Position numbers and translations under genes: made by a program
Shown here: piece after piece, positions 52,872-61,621 of the stretch
How positions within the stretch are numbered: position 1 is the first letter of the stretch
Layout of the letters: each line of letters opens with the position of its first letter
The notes under the pieces: model-generated
The model's input: the letters and a program-made list of their open reading frames with translations, nothing else
Databases searched by the model: none
What the model was told of the DNA's origin: nothing
DNA from: Maribacter orientalis
GTDB lineage: Bacteria > Bacteroidota > Bacteroidia > Flavobacteriales > Flavobacteriaceae
DNA length: 64,000 bases
Direction: 5' to 3'
NCBI RefSeq assembly: GCF_900109345.1
Contig: NZ_FNZN01000001.1
Span: 131,883-195,882 of the forward strand

Positions 52872-54560
52872 ATGGAAAGTCCGTTAAAAATCAATAGTTT
52901 AATTATTGCATTACTTTTATTGGCCCTTGTCCAAACTGTTAATGGCCAAGAAACCAATACTAATTTAGGTTCTAGTAGTACCTACCACAATCAATTATTC
53001 TTCAATCGTTTTTTCATCAATCCTACTTTTTCATTGGTGCGCGAAAACAAATCGTATTTGAACATATTACATAGAAATCAATATGCTACGTTCGATGACA
53101 ATAGTCAAAACTACTTTTTAGGCTTTAGTAATAAATTAAATGACCATACAGCTGTAGGTATAGGAGTTTATAGTCAATGGTCTGGTGTTGTGCAAGAATT
53201 TGGATTTAATGCCAATTATGCTTCTTCGGTGCGTTTAGGTGCAAAATCTGTTTTAACCTTTGGTACGAACATTACGTATTTCAATCAAGGCTTAGATAAA
53301 AATAGAATTATAACGAGTGAAGATGACCCAGAAATTGCAGATGCTAGAAAGGAAAGTAAAATTGCTGTACAACCGGGTATTAATCTTTCTTTAGGGAAAT
53401 TTGATTTTGGTTTTTACGCTGAAGACCTTTTAAAATATAACCAAACGACAAATGAATTTTTAACCGATTTATCTACAAAAAGTGTGAAAGCATCGGTGCA
53501 GTATACTCATTCGTTCGAAAATTCTAGAGGTCTTTTTGAAGATGCCCGATTAATGCCAATGGCACAAGTGGGTCAAAACTTAGATGGTAGCTTATACTAT
53601 TTTGGGTCTTTATTATTAGACTTGCCAAACTATGGATGGCTACAAACGACAGTAGATGAAGAATATGGAGTAGCTGCTGGTATAGGCTTTAACTTAAGTG
53701 AAAAAATGTCATTGGGTTATTTAATGGAAAAGGATTTGTCTAGTAATGAGGCTAACTTAGGATGGAACCATGAAATAACTTTGGCATATAAATTTAAAGA
53801 TGATGATTTAAATATTACAGTAGCAGACAATTCATCAGATAATCAAATAGACAATATTGTAAGAAACTATGAGGAGCAAATAGCTCATTTGATAGAAGAA
53901 CGTGATAATGCGAGAAAATCAAATCAAAAAAGAAAACACATTGATGTAGCTGATAATGATTTGGCTTACGAGAACAAAATTATTTTAGACGAATTAATTC
54001 TTCGTCAAGACTCCATAGAGAGTGAGAGAATTGCTGCTTTTGAAGAACGTTTCGAGCTAATCGTTAGAATGCTGCGTAACGATATTGATACCACGATAAA
54101 AAGTTCATTACAAGATTTTAGTGTAGAAGAGAACTCATCGTATGTATCTAATGATATAAAATTTAAATCAGATCAGGCAAATGCTTTTGCATCTTCATCA
54201 TCATCTTCACGAAGAGATAATTTTAAAGAATTACCGGTTAAAATGCTAGTAGATTCTGATGTAATAGATATGAATTCTGGTTATTATGTAATAGCTAATG
54301 TATATAGCAATACAAAATATTTAAATGCTTTTATGAAAGACCTTAAGGAAAAAGGGTTAGATCCAAAACAATTCTACAATAAAGAAAATGGTTTATACTA
54401 TGTGTATTTAGCAGATTACGATTATAAAAATGATGCACAAATGGCTGCAAGTACCAATTTAAATGGAAAATACAATCAAGAGAAATGGATTATGCAAGTA
54501 AATGAAACTACGGCTACTGCATCGAATACTTTTGAAGATGATGATATAAGTAGAGAATAG
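52872..54560 (+). CDS. PorP/SprF-family outer-membrane protein with C-terminal SPOR-like domain
   Basis: A 562-residue protein; usual PorP/SprF proteins are about 300-330. The signal peptide is LIIALLLLALVQTVNGQ, and the barrel (about 30-310) has FFNRFFINPTFSLV and WNHEITLAYKFK. After that come a coiled coil (about 330-400; HLIEERDNARKSNQKRK, LRQDSIESERIAAFEERF), a Ser-rich spacer and a C-terminal domain (about 470-545: SGYYVIANVYSNTKYLNAFM, then LYYVYLADYDYKND) resembling SPOR, which binds denuded peptidoglycan. It pairs with the PD40 protein. The extension may replace the OmpA anchor missing from that partner. Confidence 0.82.
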   Translation: MESPLKINSLIIALLLLALVQTVNGQETNTNLGSSSTYHNQLFFNRFFINPTFSLVRENKSYLNILHRNQYATFDDNSQNYFLGFSNKLNDHTAVGIGVYSQWSGVVQEFGFNANYASSVRLGAKSVLTFGTNITYFNQGLDKNRIITSEDDPEIADARKESKIAVQPGINLSLGKFDFGFYAEDLLKYNQTTNEFLTDLSTKSVKASVQYTHSFENSRGLFEDARLMPMAQVGQNLDGSLYYFGSLLLDLPNYGWLQTTVDEEYGVAAGIGFNLSEKMSLGYLMEKDLSSNEANLGWNHEITLAYKFKDDDLNITVADNSSDNQIDNIVRNYEEQIAHLIEERDNARKSNQKRKHIDVADNDLAYENKIILDELILRQDSIESERIAAFEERFELIVRMLRNDIDTTIKSSLQDFSVEENSSYVSNDIKFKSDQANAFASSSSSSRRDNFKELPVKMLVDSDVIDMNSGYYVIANVYSNTKYLNAFMKDLKEKGLDPKQFYNKENGLYYVYLADYDYKNDAQMAASTNLNGKYNQEKWIMQVNETTATASNTFEDDDISRE

Positions 54561-55235
54561 GGGTAAGATTGAACCATTATTTTCTACGATTTTATGGTTG
54601 ATTTGAATTGTCTATAAAGGAGGGGCGTTATCCGGGGGGATGACTGGGTTCCCTCCTTTTTTTTATTTTTTCAAGAAGGTAGTTCTCGGTTTAACATAAG
54701 GTTAACAATCGATGAACTACCTTTTTATTTGGCAAAAAACTGTATTTGAACGAAAAATCTGATGTTTTTGACGGGTATATGGCATTAATATATATATTTC
54801 TCGAACCAAATATATTGTAATTGAATGTTTAACCCCAAATCCCCCCACTATTATGACAAAATTTTACCTACTACATTTTTGTATTAATTTTAATCTTAAT
54901 TCTAATGAGATTACTAATTTTTTAACAAAACGAAATTTCTTAATTCCAAAGTTTAGCGATTGTTTCGGTATTCTAAATTTAGATCACTAGCGACCACCAC
55001 TATTTGATTTAAAAATTATAACTGGACAAGGACAAAGAATAATCTAATTACAACGATTAATCTTCAAAGTACCCCCATTTGGTATGCTTTAATGAACCAA
55101 TAGTTTGATTTATTGGCTCATAAATACTGTCCTATTTGTTTAGTTATCTAAGAGCCAAAAGCTTTTTGAAAATACTTAAAACTAACATTTGATATTCTTC
55201 CGTTTTGGAAAGGGTATCGCCAAACTTTGGAAATT
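54561..55235. other. Gene-poor stretch with terminator and an AT-rich leader
   Basis: This 675-bp gap holds a terminator at 54616-54665, a C-rich run TAACCCCAAATCCCCCCACT before an ATG at 54854, and an AT-rich leader of the response regulator. The 46-codon frame at 54854-54991 (MTKFYLLHFCINFN...) may be chance or a cut-down gene start. I see no clear promoter motif. Confidence 0.5.
54616..54665 (+). terminator. Terminator after the PorP-SPOR gene
   Basis: AAAGGAGGG (54616-54624) pairs with CCCTCCTTT (54651-54659), followed by a run of eight T. The loop is long and GC-rich. It ends the PD40/PorP operon. Confidence 0.8.
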
Positions 55236-55877
55236 ATGAAAAATTCTATCATTCGAATTATCGTATTGGAAAGTGATAAATCATTGCACACTGTTTATAA
55301 AAATCACTTTGACGAAATACCAGATTATGAATTAGTTGGTAGTTACACTTCTGCTAATGAGGCCATAAAAGATTTTAGTTTTACAAGACCACATATTATT
55401 TTATCTGAAATAGAACTAAATGGAACTAGTGGTATTGATGCTATTAAATTATTCAGAAAAAAGGAATGGGGCATTAAAATTATAATGTTCAGTGAAATAA
55501 ATGATTTCGATATTATTAAAAATGCTTTTAAAAGAGGTGCGAATGGTTATTTGACAAAGCCTTTAACTTTAGATAAATTAGAGCATGCTTTACGCAGTAT
55601 GGAAAAAGAAGGTGCTGCAATGAGTAATGATATTGTTAAAAAAATCATTCATAATTTTCATAAGAAAACTTTTGCATTTTTCTCTGAAAGAGAAAATCAG
55701 ATTGTAGATTATTTGTGCCAAGGCGCCACTTATAAGATGATAGCACAAAAGCTTTTCGTAACCACAAGTGCAGTAAATTTTCATATTCAAAATATCTATC
55801 TAAAGCTAGATGTCAATTCGAAATCCGAAGCGCTTTCTAAACTTGAACAGCTGCAAGATCAACTCGAAGAATATTAG
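55236..55877 (+). CDS. LuxR-type response regulator with an altered receiver (Asp to Glu)
   Basis: The 213-residue protein starts at the ATG 55236 (MKNSIIRIIVLESDKS); a TTG three codons earlier is less likely. It has a receiver (1-120) and a LuxR/NarL HTH (about 145-205, FSERENQIVDYLCQGATYKMIAQKL then HIQNIYLKLDVNSKSEA). The phospho-acceptor Asp is Glu58 in IILSEIELNGTSGID, a change that often mimics phosphorylation or removes it, while the Lys in YLTKPL is kept. The regulator may be constitutively active or controlled in another way. It is monocistronic after the PorP operon; targets are unknown. Confidence 0.88.
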   Translation: MKNSIIRIIVLESDKSLHTVYKNHFDEIPDYELVGSYTSANEAIKDFSFTRPHIILSEIELNGTSGIDAIKLFRKKEWGIKIIMFSEINDFDIIKNAFKRGANGYLTKPLTLDKLEHALRSMEKEGAAMSNDIVKKIIHNFHKKTFAFFSERENQIVDYLCQGATYKMIAQKLFVTTSAVNFHIQNIYLKLDVNSKSEALSKLEQLQDQLEEY

Positions 55878-56114
55878 ATTAATCATTTTTAAATACTGAA
55901 TTAAATGGTATTACGAAAACCTTTTCGAAAATTATCGATAATATATTTAACATATAAAATATTGATTTACAGTAATTTGAGTGTATTCTTAGTAAGAAGT
56001 TATTTTAAATTTTATAAGGTTACTATAAATTTTCGTTGAGTAAATAAGGAATAGGGCGCATAGTAGTTATTTTTGGTTTAACTTATTACAGCTATAAATC
56101 AATTCATACTATTT

Positions 56115-57602
56115 ATGTACCATTTAGGATTAGACATAGGAAGCTCATCTATAAAAATCGCCCTGGTGAAGGCTTCAACAGGAAAGAGTATAGGAGTGGT
56201 AACAGAGCCAGAGACAGAAATGTCTATGGAAGCTGTGAAAAATGGCTGGGCAGAACAAAGTCCTGAAGATTGGTGGCGTTATGTGTGTAGCGGTATCAAA
56301 AGATTAAGTTCAGAGTATTCTATAAAAACTACCGATATTTCGGGTATTGGAATTTCATATCAAATGCACGGTTTAGTGCTAATCGATAAAGAAGGTAATG
56401 CACTGAGAAAGTCAATAATTTGGTGCGATAGTAGGGCAGTTTCTATCGGTCAAAATGCTTACGATGAAATAGGTGCTGAACTTTGTGATACACATTTACT
56501 GAACTCACCAGCAAATTTCACCGCCTCTAAATTAAAATGGGTAAAAGAGAACGAACCCGAAATCTACGCGCAGATATATAAAATGATGCTGCCTGGCGAT
56601 TACATCGCTTTTAAATTATCCGGTATTGTGAATACCACTGTATCCGGACTTTCAGAAGGTATATTATGGGATTTTAAGAAGGATGAAATCGCAGACATTT
56701 TATTAGAATACTACAGCTTGGAAAAAAGTATGATTCCAGACATAGTCGAAACATTCTCAATACAATCGAACGTAGATGAAAAAGGAGCAGGGGAGAGCGG
56801 GCTTAAAATTGGAACACCTATTTTATATAGAGCTGGGGATCAACCCAATAATGCCTTAACGTTAAACGTATTTAAACCGGGTGAAGTTGCCGCCACAGGA
56901 GGCACCTCAGGTGTTGTATATGCTGTAACTGATAATCTATCGGTGAAAGAAAGCTCTCGAGTTAACAACTTTGCACATGTAAATTATACGCCCGGTAAAC
57001 CTACAAGAATAGGTAAATTATTATGTATAAATGGGGCAGGTATTCAATATAGATGGTTATTGAATAATCTTGATGTTGACTCTTATGATGAAATGAACAC
57101 CTTGGCAAATGATGTGTCCATAGGTTCAGATGGTATTGCACTAATTCCATTTGGTAATGGAGCAGAACGAATGCTTAAAAACAAGGAGGTTGGTACACGT
57201 ATAGTGAACCTTAACTTAAATAATCATGGTAAAGGTCATTTGTGTAGGGCAGCATTAGAAGGTATTGCATTCTCCTTTGTTTATGGCATGGAAATCATGG
57301 AATCTGATGGAATAAAAGTCAATGTAATGAGAGCAGGTAACGACAATCTTTTTCGTTCTGAAATTTTCTCAACGACTGTTGCTACGTTAATAGGATACGA
57401 TATAGAAATTTACAATACCACTGGCGCAATTGGCGCAGCCAGAGCAGCGAATTTGCATAAAGGTGATTTTGAAGCATTTGGTAAAACAATATTGGATAAT
57501 GATTATGTAATGACCTTTAGTCCGCAAGCAGATAAAAAAGCATACCAAGAAGCTTATACCACTTGGAAAAATGAATTAGATTTAATCTTAAACAACAAAT
57601 AA
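56115..57602 (+). CDS. xylB: Xylulokinase
   Basis: A 495-residue FGGY-family kinase that phosphorylates D-xylulose to xylulose 5-phosphate. The N-terminal ATPase-fold loop is LGLDIGSSSIKIALVKAS, the sugar-site region is QMHGLVLID and IIWCDSRAV, and the C-terminal half has GGTSGVVYAV, LCINGAGIQYRWL and VMRAGNDNLFRSEIFSTTVA. Length is normal. It is followed 10 bp later by xylose isomerase, so both steps of xylose entry to the pentose phosphate pathway are in one operon. A LacI-type regulator is next. Confidence 0.95.
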   Translation: MYHLGLDIGSSSIKIALVKASTGKSIGVVTEPETEMSMEAVKNGWAEQSPEDWWRYVCSGIKRLSSEYSIKTTDISGIGISYQMHGLVLIDKEGNALRKSIIWCDSRAVSIGQNAYDEIGAELCDTHLLNSPANFTASKLKWVKENEPEIYAQIYKMMLPGDYIAFKLSGIVNTTVSGLSEGILWDFKKDEIADILLEYYSLEKSMIPDIVETFSIQSNVDEKGAGESGLKIGTPILYRAGDQPNNALTLNVFKPGEVAATGGTSGVVYAVTDNLSVKESSRVNNFAHVNYTPGKPTRIGKLLCINGAGIQYRWLLNNLDVDSYDEMNTLANDVSIGSDGIALIPFGNGAERMLKNKEVGTRIVNLNLNNHGKGHLCRAALEGIAFSFVYGMEIMESDGIKVNVMRAGNDNLFRSEIFSTTVATLIGYDIEIYNTTGAIGAARAANLHKGDFEAFGKTILDNDYVMTFSPQADKKAYQEAYTTWKNELDLILNNK

Positions 57603-57612
57603 AATCAACATA

Positions 57613-58929
57613 ATGGCAAACAAGGAGTATTTTAAAGGAATAGATAAAATTAAATTTGAAGGTAAGGAATCTGATAACCCTATGGCCTTTAAATATTATA
57701 ATCCTGATCAGGTTGTGGCAGGTAAGACCATGAGAGATCATTTTAAATTTTCAACAGCATATTGGCATACCTTCTGTGGGCAAGGTTCTGATCCGTTCGG
57801 CCCTGGTACACAAAATTTTGAGTGGGATAAATCTTCAGATGCTATACAAGCAGCTAAAGATAAGGCAGATGCGGCTTTTGAATTTTTTGATAAAATAGGA
57901 TTTGATTATTTCTGCTTTCATGATTTTGATTTAATTCAAGAAGGCTCAACGTTTGCAGAATCTGAAAAAAGACTATCTATAATAACCGATTATATAAAAG
58001 AAAAGCAAAAAGAATCCGGTAAGAAATTACTTTGGGGCACAGCCAATTGTTTTTCTAATCCAAGGTACATGAATGGGGCGGCTACCAATCCAGATTTTAA
58101 TGTATTGGCAAGAGCAGGTGGTCAAATTAAATTGGCTTTAGATGCGACTATCGCATTAGGTGGTGAAAATTATGTATTCTGGGGTGGTAGAGAAGGTTAT
58201 ATGTCACTTTTGAATACTGACTTAGGGCGCGAATTGGACCACATGGGTCAATTTTTGACAATGGCAAGAGATTATGCTCGTAGCCAAGGTTTTAAAGGTA
58301 ATTTCTTTATTGAACCAAAACCAATGGAACCAATGAAGCACCAGTATGATTTTGATTCTGCTACAGCGATAGGTTTTCTTAAAGAATATGGCCTGGAGAA
58401 CGATTTCAAAATGAATATTGAAGTAAATCACGCTACATTGGCACAACATACTTTTCAGCATGAAATAGCTGTTGCTGCAAAAGCGGGTATGTTAGGTAGT
58501 TTGGATGCAAACAGAGGTGATTATCAAAATGGATGGGATACAGACCAGTTCCCGAACAACATTCAAGAAACAACCGAAGCTATGTTGGTATTCTTAGCGG
58601 CTGGCGGATTGCAAGGTGGCGGAGTAAACTTTGATGCTAAAATTAGAAGAAACAGTACAGACTTAGATGATGTATTTCACGCGCATATTGGTGGGGCAGA
58701 TACATTTGCAAGAGCATTGATTACCGCAGATAAGATAATAGCATCTTCATCGTATAACAAATTACGTGAAAAAAGATATAGCTCTTTCGACGCAGGTAAA
58801 GGAAAAGATTTTGAAAATGGCAAATTAGATTTAAAAGATCTTTACACTATCGCAAAAGAGAATGGTGAATTAGAATTGCAGAGTGGTAAACAAGAGTTGT
58901 TCGAGAATATCATCAATCAATACATATAA
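57613..58929 (+). CDS. xylA: Xylose isomerase
   Basis: A 438-residue isomerase of the long (class II) type that converts D-xylose to D-xylulose with two Mg2+ or Mn2+ ions. Motifs include FCFHDFDLIQEG (catalytic His, about 101), YVFWGGREGYMSLLNTD, FFIEPKPMEPMKHQYD, metal ligands in IEVNHATLAQHTFQHE and GSLDANRGDYQNGWDTDQFP. It is cytosolic, co-transcribed after xylB by 10 bp, and stops before a hairpin terminator. Confidence 0.97.
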   Translation: MANKEYFKGIDKIKFEGKESDNPMAFKYYNPDQVVAGKTMRDHFKFSTAYWHTFCGQGSDPFGPGTQNFEWDKSSDAIQAAKDKADAAFEFFDKIGFDYFCFHDFDLIQEGSTFAESEKRLSIITDYIKEKQKESGKKLLWGTANCFSNPRYMNGAATNPDFNVLARAGGQIKLALDATIALGGENYVFWGGREGYMSLLNTDLGRELDHMGQFLTMARDYARSQGFKGNFFIEPKPMEPMKHQYDFDSATAIGFLKEYGLENDFKMNIEVNHATLAQHTFQHEIAVAAKAGMLGSLDANRGDYQNGWDTDQFPNNIQETTEAMLVFLAAGGLQGGGVNFDAKIRRNSTDLDDVFHAHIGGADTFARALITADKIIASSSYNKLREKRYSSFDAGKGKDFENGKLDLKDLYTIAKENGELELQSGKQELFENIINQYI

Positions 58930-58995
58930 TTGTTAAAGCTCTAACTGTATCGGTAAAATACGTTGGTAGTTTTATTATCAAAAATGATAAGTAAT

Positions 58996-59035
58996 CTGTC
59001 CCTTGGTTTTCCATTAGGGACAGTTTGCTTTAGTT
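58996..59035 (+). terminator. Terminator after xylA
   Basis: CTGTCCCT (58996-59003) pairs with AGGGACAG (59016-59023), with a 12-base loop and the tail TTTGCTTTAGTTTG. The stem is strong and the T-run moderate, so some read-through into the regulator is possible. Confidence 0.65.
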
Positions 59036-59050
59036 TGAATACAAGGTAGA

Positions 59051-59070
59051 AATGGGTATATACCTATTTT
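59051..59070. promoter_or_regulatory. Candidate LacI-type operator before the regulator gene
   Basis: A palindrome centred on GGTATATACC (59055-59064), with AAT and ATT flanks, lies 23 bp before the LacI-family start. Placement and symmetry fit an autoregulatory operator; no second copy was found before xylB. Confidence 0.45.
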
Positions 59071-59087
59071 CTTTTAAGAAATGATAT

Positions 59088-60104
59088 ATGAAAAAAGTAA
59101 CCTTAAAAGATATTGCCGGGCATTTTAATGTTTCTATTTCTACGGTTTCAAAAGCTGTTAATGACAGTCATGAAATAAGTTCTCAATTAAAATTAAAGAT
59201 TCAAGAATACGCGAAAGAAAAGCATTATAAGCCTAATAGACTTGCGCTTAATTTATTGAATAGAAGTACTCATACCATAGGTGTGGTCGTACCTAATATT
59301 TTGAATTACTTCTTTGTTCAAGTATTGTATGGTATAGAAAAAGTAGCTAATGAGAATGGGTATAATATCATCAGTTGTATTAGTGATGAATCTAGCTCAA
59401 AGGAAAGTAAGACTTTAGAATTTTTTGATTCGGGAACCGTAGACGGACTTATTATTTCGTTGGCGGAAGAAACCCAGAATGATAATAAACATGAAGCGTT
59501 GAAAGATATCATTAACAATGATATACCAGTAGTGCTTTTCGATAGGGTTACAGATTCCTTAGAATGCGATAAAGTGGTAGTTGATGATTTTGAAGCAGGA
59601 TATAAAACTACGAAGTACTTAATTAATATCGGCTGTAGTAATATAGCTGTAGTCAACCCTACAGGGAGCTCTAGTGTTGGTAAATTAAGGCTCTTAGGAT
59701 ATAAAAAGGCACTTGAAGAATTCGAGATACCTTTTGATACTAAATTAATTATTAACCTTTCACCAAAAGACGATTTAGACTTGTTAATGTCGTTTTTGCT
59801 CAATTATAAAACAATAGGAGGTATAATCGGTTTAGATGAAATAACAGCTGTAAAAGTACTTGAAGTTGTAAAGGCTAGGGGGTATAATGTACCTAATGAT
59901 ATATCTATCATCGGGTTTACGAATGGCCAATTATCTAAATATGTAACTCCGTCATTGACCATGGTTAGTCAGCATGGGAAATACATAGGTGAGCTTACCG
60001 CTAAACTATTGATTAATAGAATAAAAACTCCTGGTCTGCCTTATGAAACCAAAACGGTAAAGACCAGCCTATTAGTTAGAGATTCTACAAAAAAGCTCCA
60101 GTAA
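59088..60104 (+). CDS. LacI-family transcription regulator, likely of xylose genes
   Basis: A 338-residue regulator with an N-terminal LacI HTH (MKKVTLKDIAGHFNVSISTV then SKAVNDSHEIS) and hinge YKPNRLALNLLNR, followed by a periplasmic-binding-protein-like sugar domain (about 65-335; TIGVVVPNILNYFFVQVLYGI). It lies 158 bp after xylA and before the Gfo/Idh gene on the other strand, so it probably responds to xylose or a related sugar and controls xylBA. A GGTATATACC palindrome precedes it. Confidence 0.9.
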   Translation: MKKVTLKDIAGHFNVSISTVSKAVNDSHEISSQLKLKIQEYAKEKHYKPNRLALNLLNRSTHTIGVVVPNILNYFFVQVLYGIEKVANENGYNIISCISDESSSKESKTLEFFDSGTVDGLIISLAEETQNDNKHEALKDIINNDIPVVLFDRVTDSLECDKVVVDDFEAGYKTTKYLINIGCSNIAVVNPTGSSSVGKLRLLGYKKALEEFEIPFDTKLIINLSPKDDLDLLMSFLLNYKTIGGIIGLDEITAVKVLEVVKARGYNVPNDISIIGFTNGQLSKYVTPSLTMVSQHGKYIGELTAKLLINRIKTPGLPYETKTVKTSLLVRDSTKKLQ

Positions 60105-60105
60105 G

Positions 60106-61479
60106 TTAAACCGTATCAGGATGTGGATGTTCCCAATTACCACGATAGGATCGTTGTAACAACGCAGTTGCTTCTGGGTCGTTTAAGACTGTTCTGCTTT
60201 TTGGGTCATACACCAATGGTCTTTTCAAATCCATAGATAGATTGGCTAAAATACAGCTGGCTGTTGAAATATGTCCTTCTTCAATATCAGCAATAGGTTT
60301 GGTGCCGTTTTCAATCGCGTTCAAAAAATCGATCATATGACCACGAGTTGCCGGTGCTGCATGTAATTCTATATCCTTTTCAGTTAAATCTTCAGGGTAT
60401 TTCTCACGCTCATATAGCACATCAAAGCGAATTGGTTCACCGCCGTCAAGAGGTATAAATTCTGCCTTCATTACATCTCCTTTTAAAACACCGTTAGCCC
60501 CATAAATTTTAAACGACCAAGGGTAATCAGGGTCGGCTGGGTTACCCCACGTTCGATGTTGCCAGTTGCAGTTAAGATCATCATATTCAAATACAGCCGA
60601 CTGAGTATCAGAAATATTCGATTTTCCATCTTTCTGTACAAAAATGCCCCCTTCAGAACTAATTCGTTTTGGCCAGCCTAGATCTAGCATCCAACGAACG
60701 GTATCTAGCATATGTACACACATATCACCGGTTATTCCATTTCCATACTCTCTAAAAGTTCGCCACCATCTACGGTGTGGTATTCCATCATAAGGTCGAA
60801 AGGGGGCTGGACCTGTCCACATTTCATAATCCAAAAAATCAGGAACTTCTTGTAAAGGAGGGTTTCCATTTGCACGCATATGATAATAGCAAGCCATATC
60901 TACATGACCTATTGTACCCAGTAAACCGGTATCTATAATTTGTTTTTTTACATCAATCAAATGTGGTGTGCTTTTGCGTTGGGTGCCTACTTGAACAGTT
61001 CTATTATATTTACGAGCTGCAGCGACCATAGCCTCACCTTCAATGACATCAACACTTATGGGTTTTTGCACATAAACGTGCGCTCCAGATTTTAGAGCTG
61101 CAATACATGTTAAAGCGTGCCAGTGGTCAGGAGTTCCAATTAGAACAATATCTAAATTATCATTTTTCAACATGTCTCTGTAATCAGAATACAACTTCGG
61201 TTTCTTGCCATTTTTTTGACGCTTTGAAACCAGAAGAGCTGTTTCGCTCAAGAAATTTGCATCTACATCACAAAGTGAAACAACTTCCACATTAGCTACC
61301 TGAATCAATCGCATTAAATCACTTGTACCATACCATCCAGTGCCTATAAGTCCCACTTTTTTAGGTTTTTCATTTTCAAAAAATTCAAAACCATAAGAGC
61401 TTATTGATGTTAGTAATAATGATGCTGATGCAGCTTTAATGAAATTCCGTCTTTTAATAGGTTCAGAGAAATTTGACAT
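60106..61479 (-). CDS. Gfo/Idh/MocA-family oxidoreductase with twin-Arg signal
   Basis: About 457 residues counted from the Met at 61479 (MSNFSEPIKRRNFIKAASAS), preferred over an ATG 60 bp further out because it opens a Tat signal (RRNFIKAAS then LLLTSISS). The N-terminal Rossmann domain has KKVGLIGTGWYGTSDLMRLI for NAD(P) and GTPDHWHALTCIAALKSGAHVYVQKP, which contains the catalytic-site Lys-Pro of the family. The C-terminal domain is of the Gfo/Idh C type, with HMRANGNPPLQEVPD. Secreted members often oxidise sugars to keto forms. It converges on the LacI gene, ending 1 bp after that gene's stop. Confidence 0.88.
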   Translation of the reverse strand: MSNFSEPIKRRNFIKAASASLLLTSISSYGFEFFENEKPKKVGLIGTGWYGTSDLMRLIQVANVEVVSLCDVDANFLSETALLVSKRQKNGKKPKLYSDYRDMLKNDNLDIVLIGTPDHWHALTCIAALKSGAHVYVQKPISVDVIEGEAMVAAARKYNRTVQVGTQRKSTPHLIDVKKQIIDTGLLGTIGHVDMACYYHMRANGNPPLQEVPDFLDYEMWTGPAPFRPYDGIPHRRWWRTFREYGNGITGDMCVHMLDTVRWMLDLGWPKRISSEGGIFVQKDGKSNISDTQSAVFEYDDLNCNWQHRTWGNPADPDYPWSFKIYGANGVLKGDVMKAEFIPLDGGEPIRFDVLYEREKYPEDLTEKDIELHAAPATRGHMIDFLNAIENGTKPIADIEEGHISTASCILANLSMDLKRPLVYDPKSRTVLNDPEATALLQRSYRGNWEHPHPDTV

Positions 61480-61621
61480 GGTGTTGGTTTTTAGTTGATT
61501 ATGTATTTCAATATTAGAAGAGTTAAGATAGGTAATCATTTAAAATTAATAGTAAATGTTTGTGAAATTGTCAAAATGAATCATATTTCGGTATATTTAA
61601 ATCATTTTTATTATTAATTAT

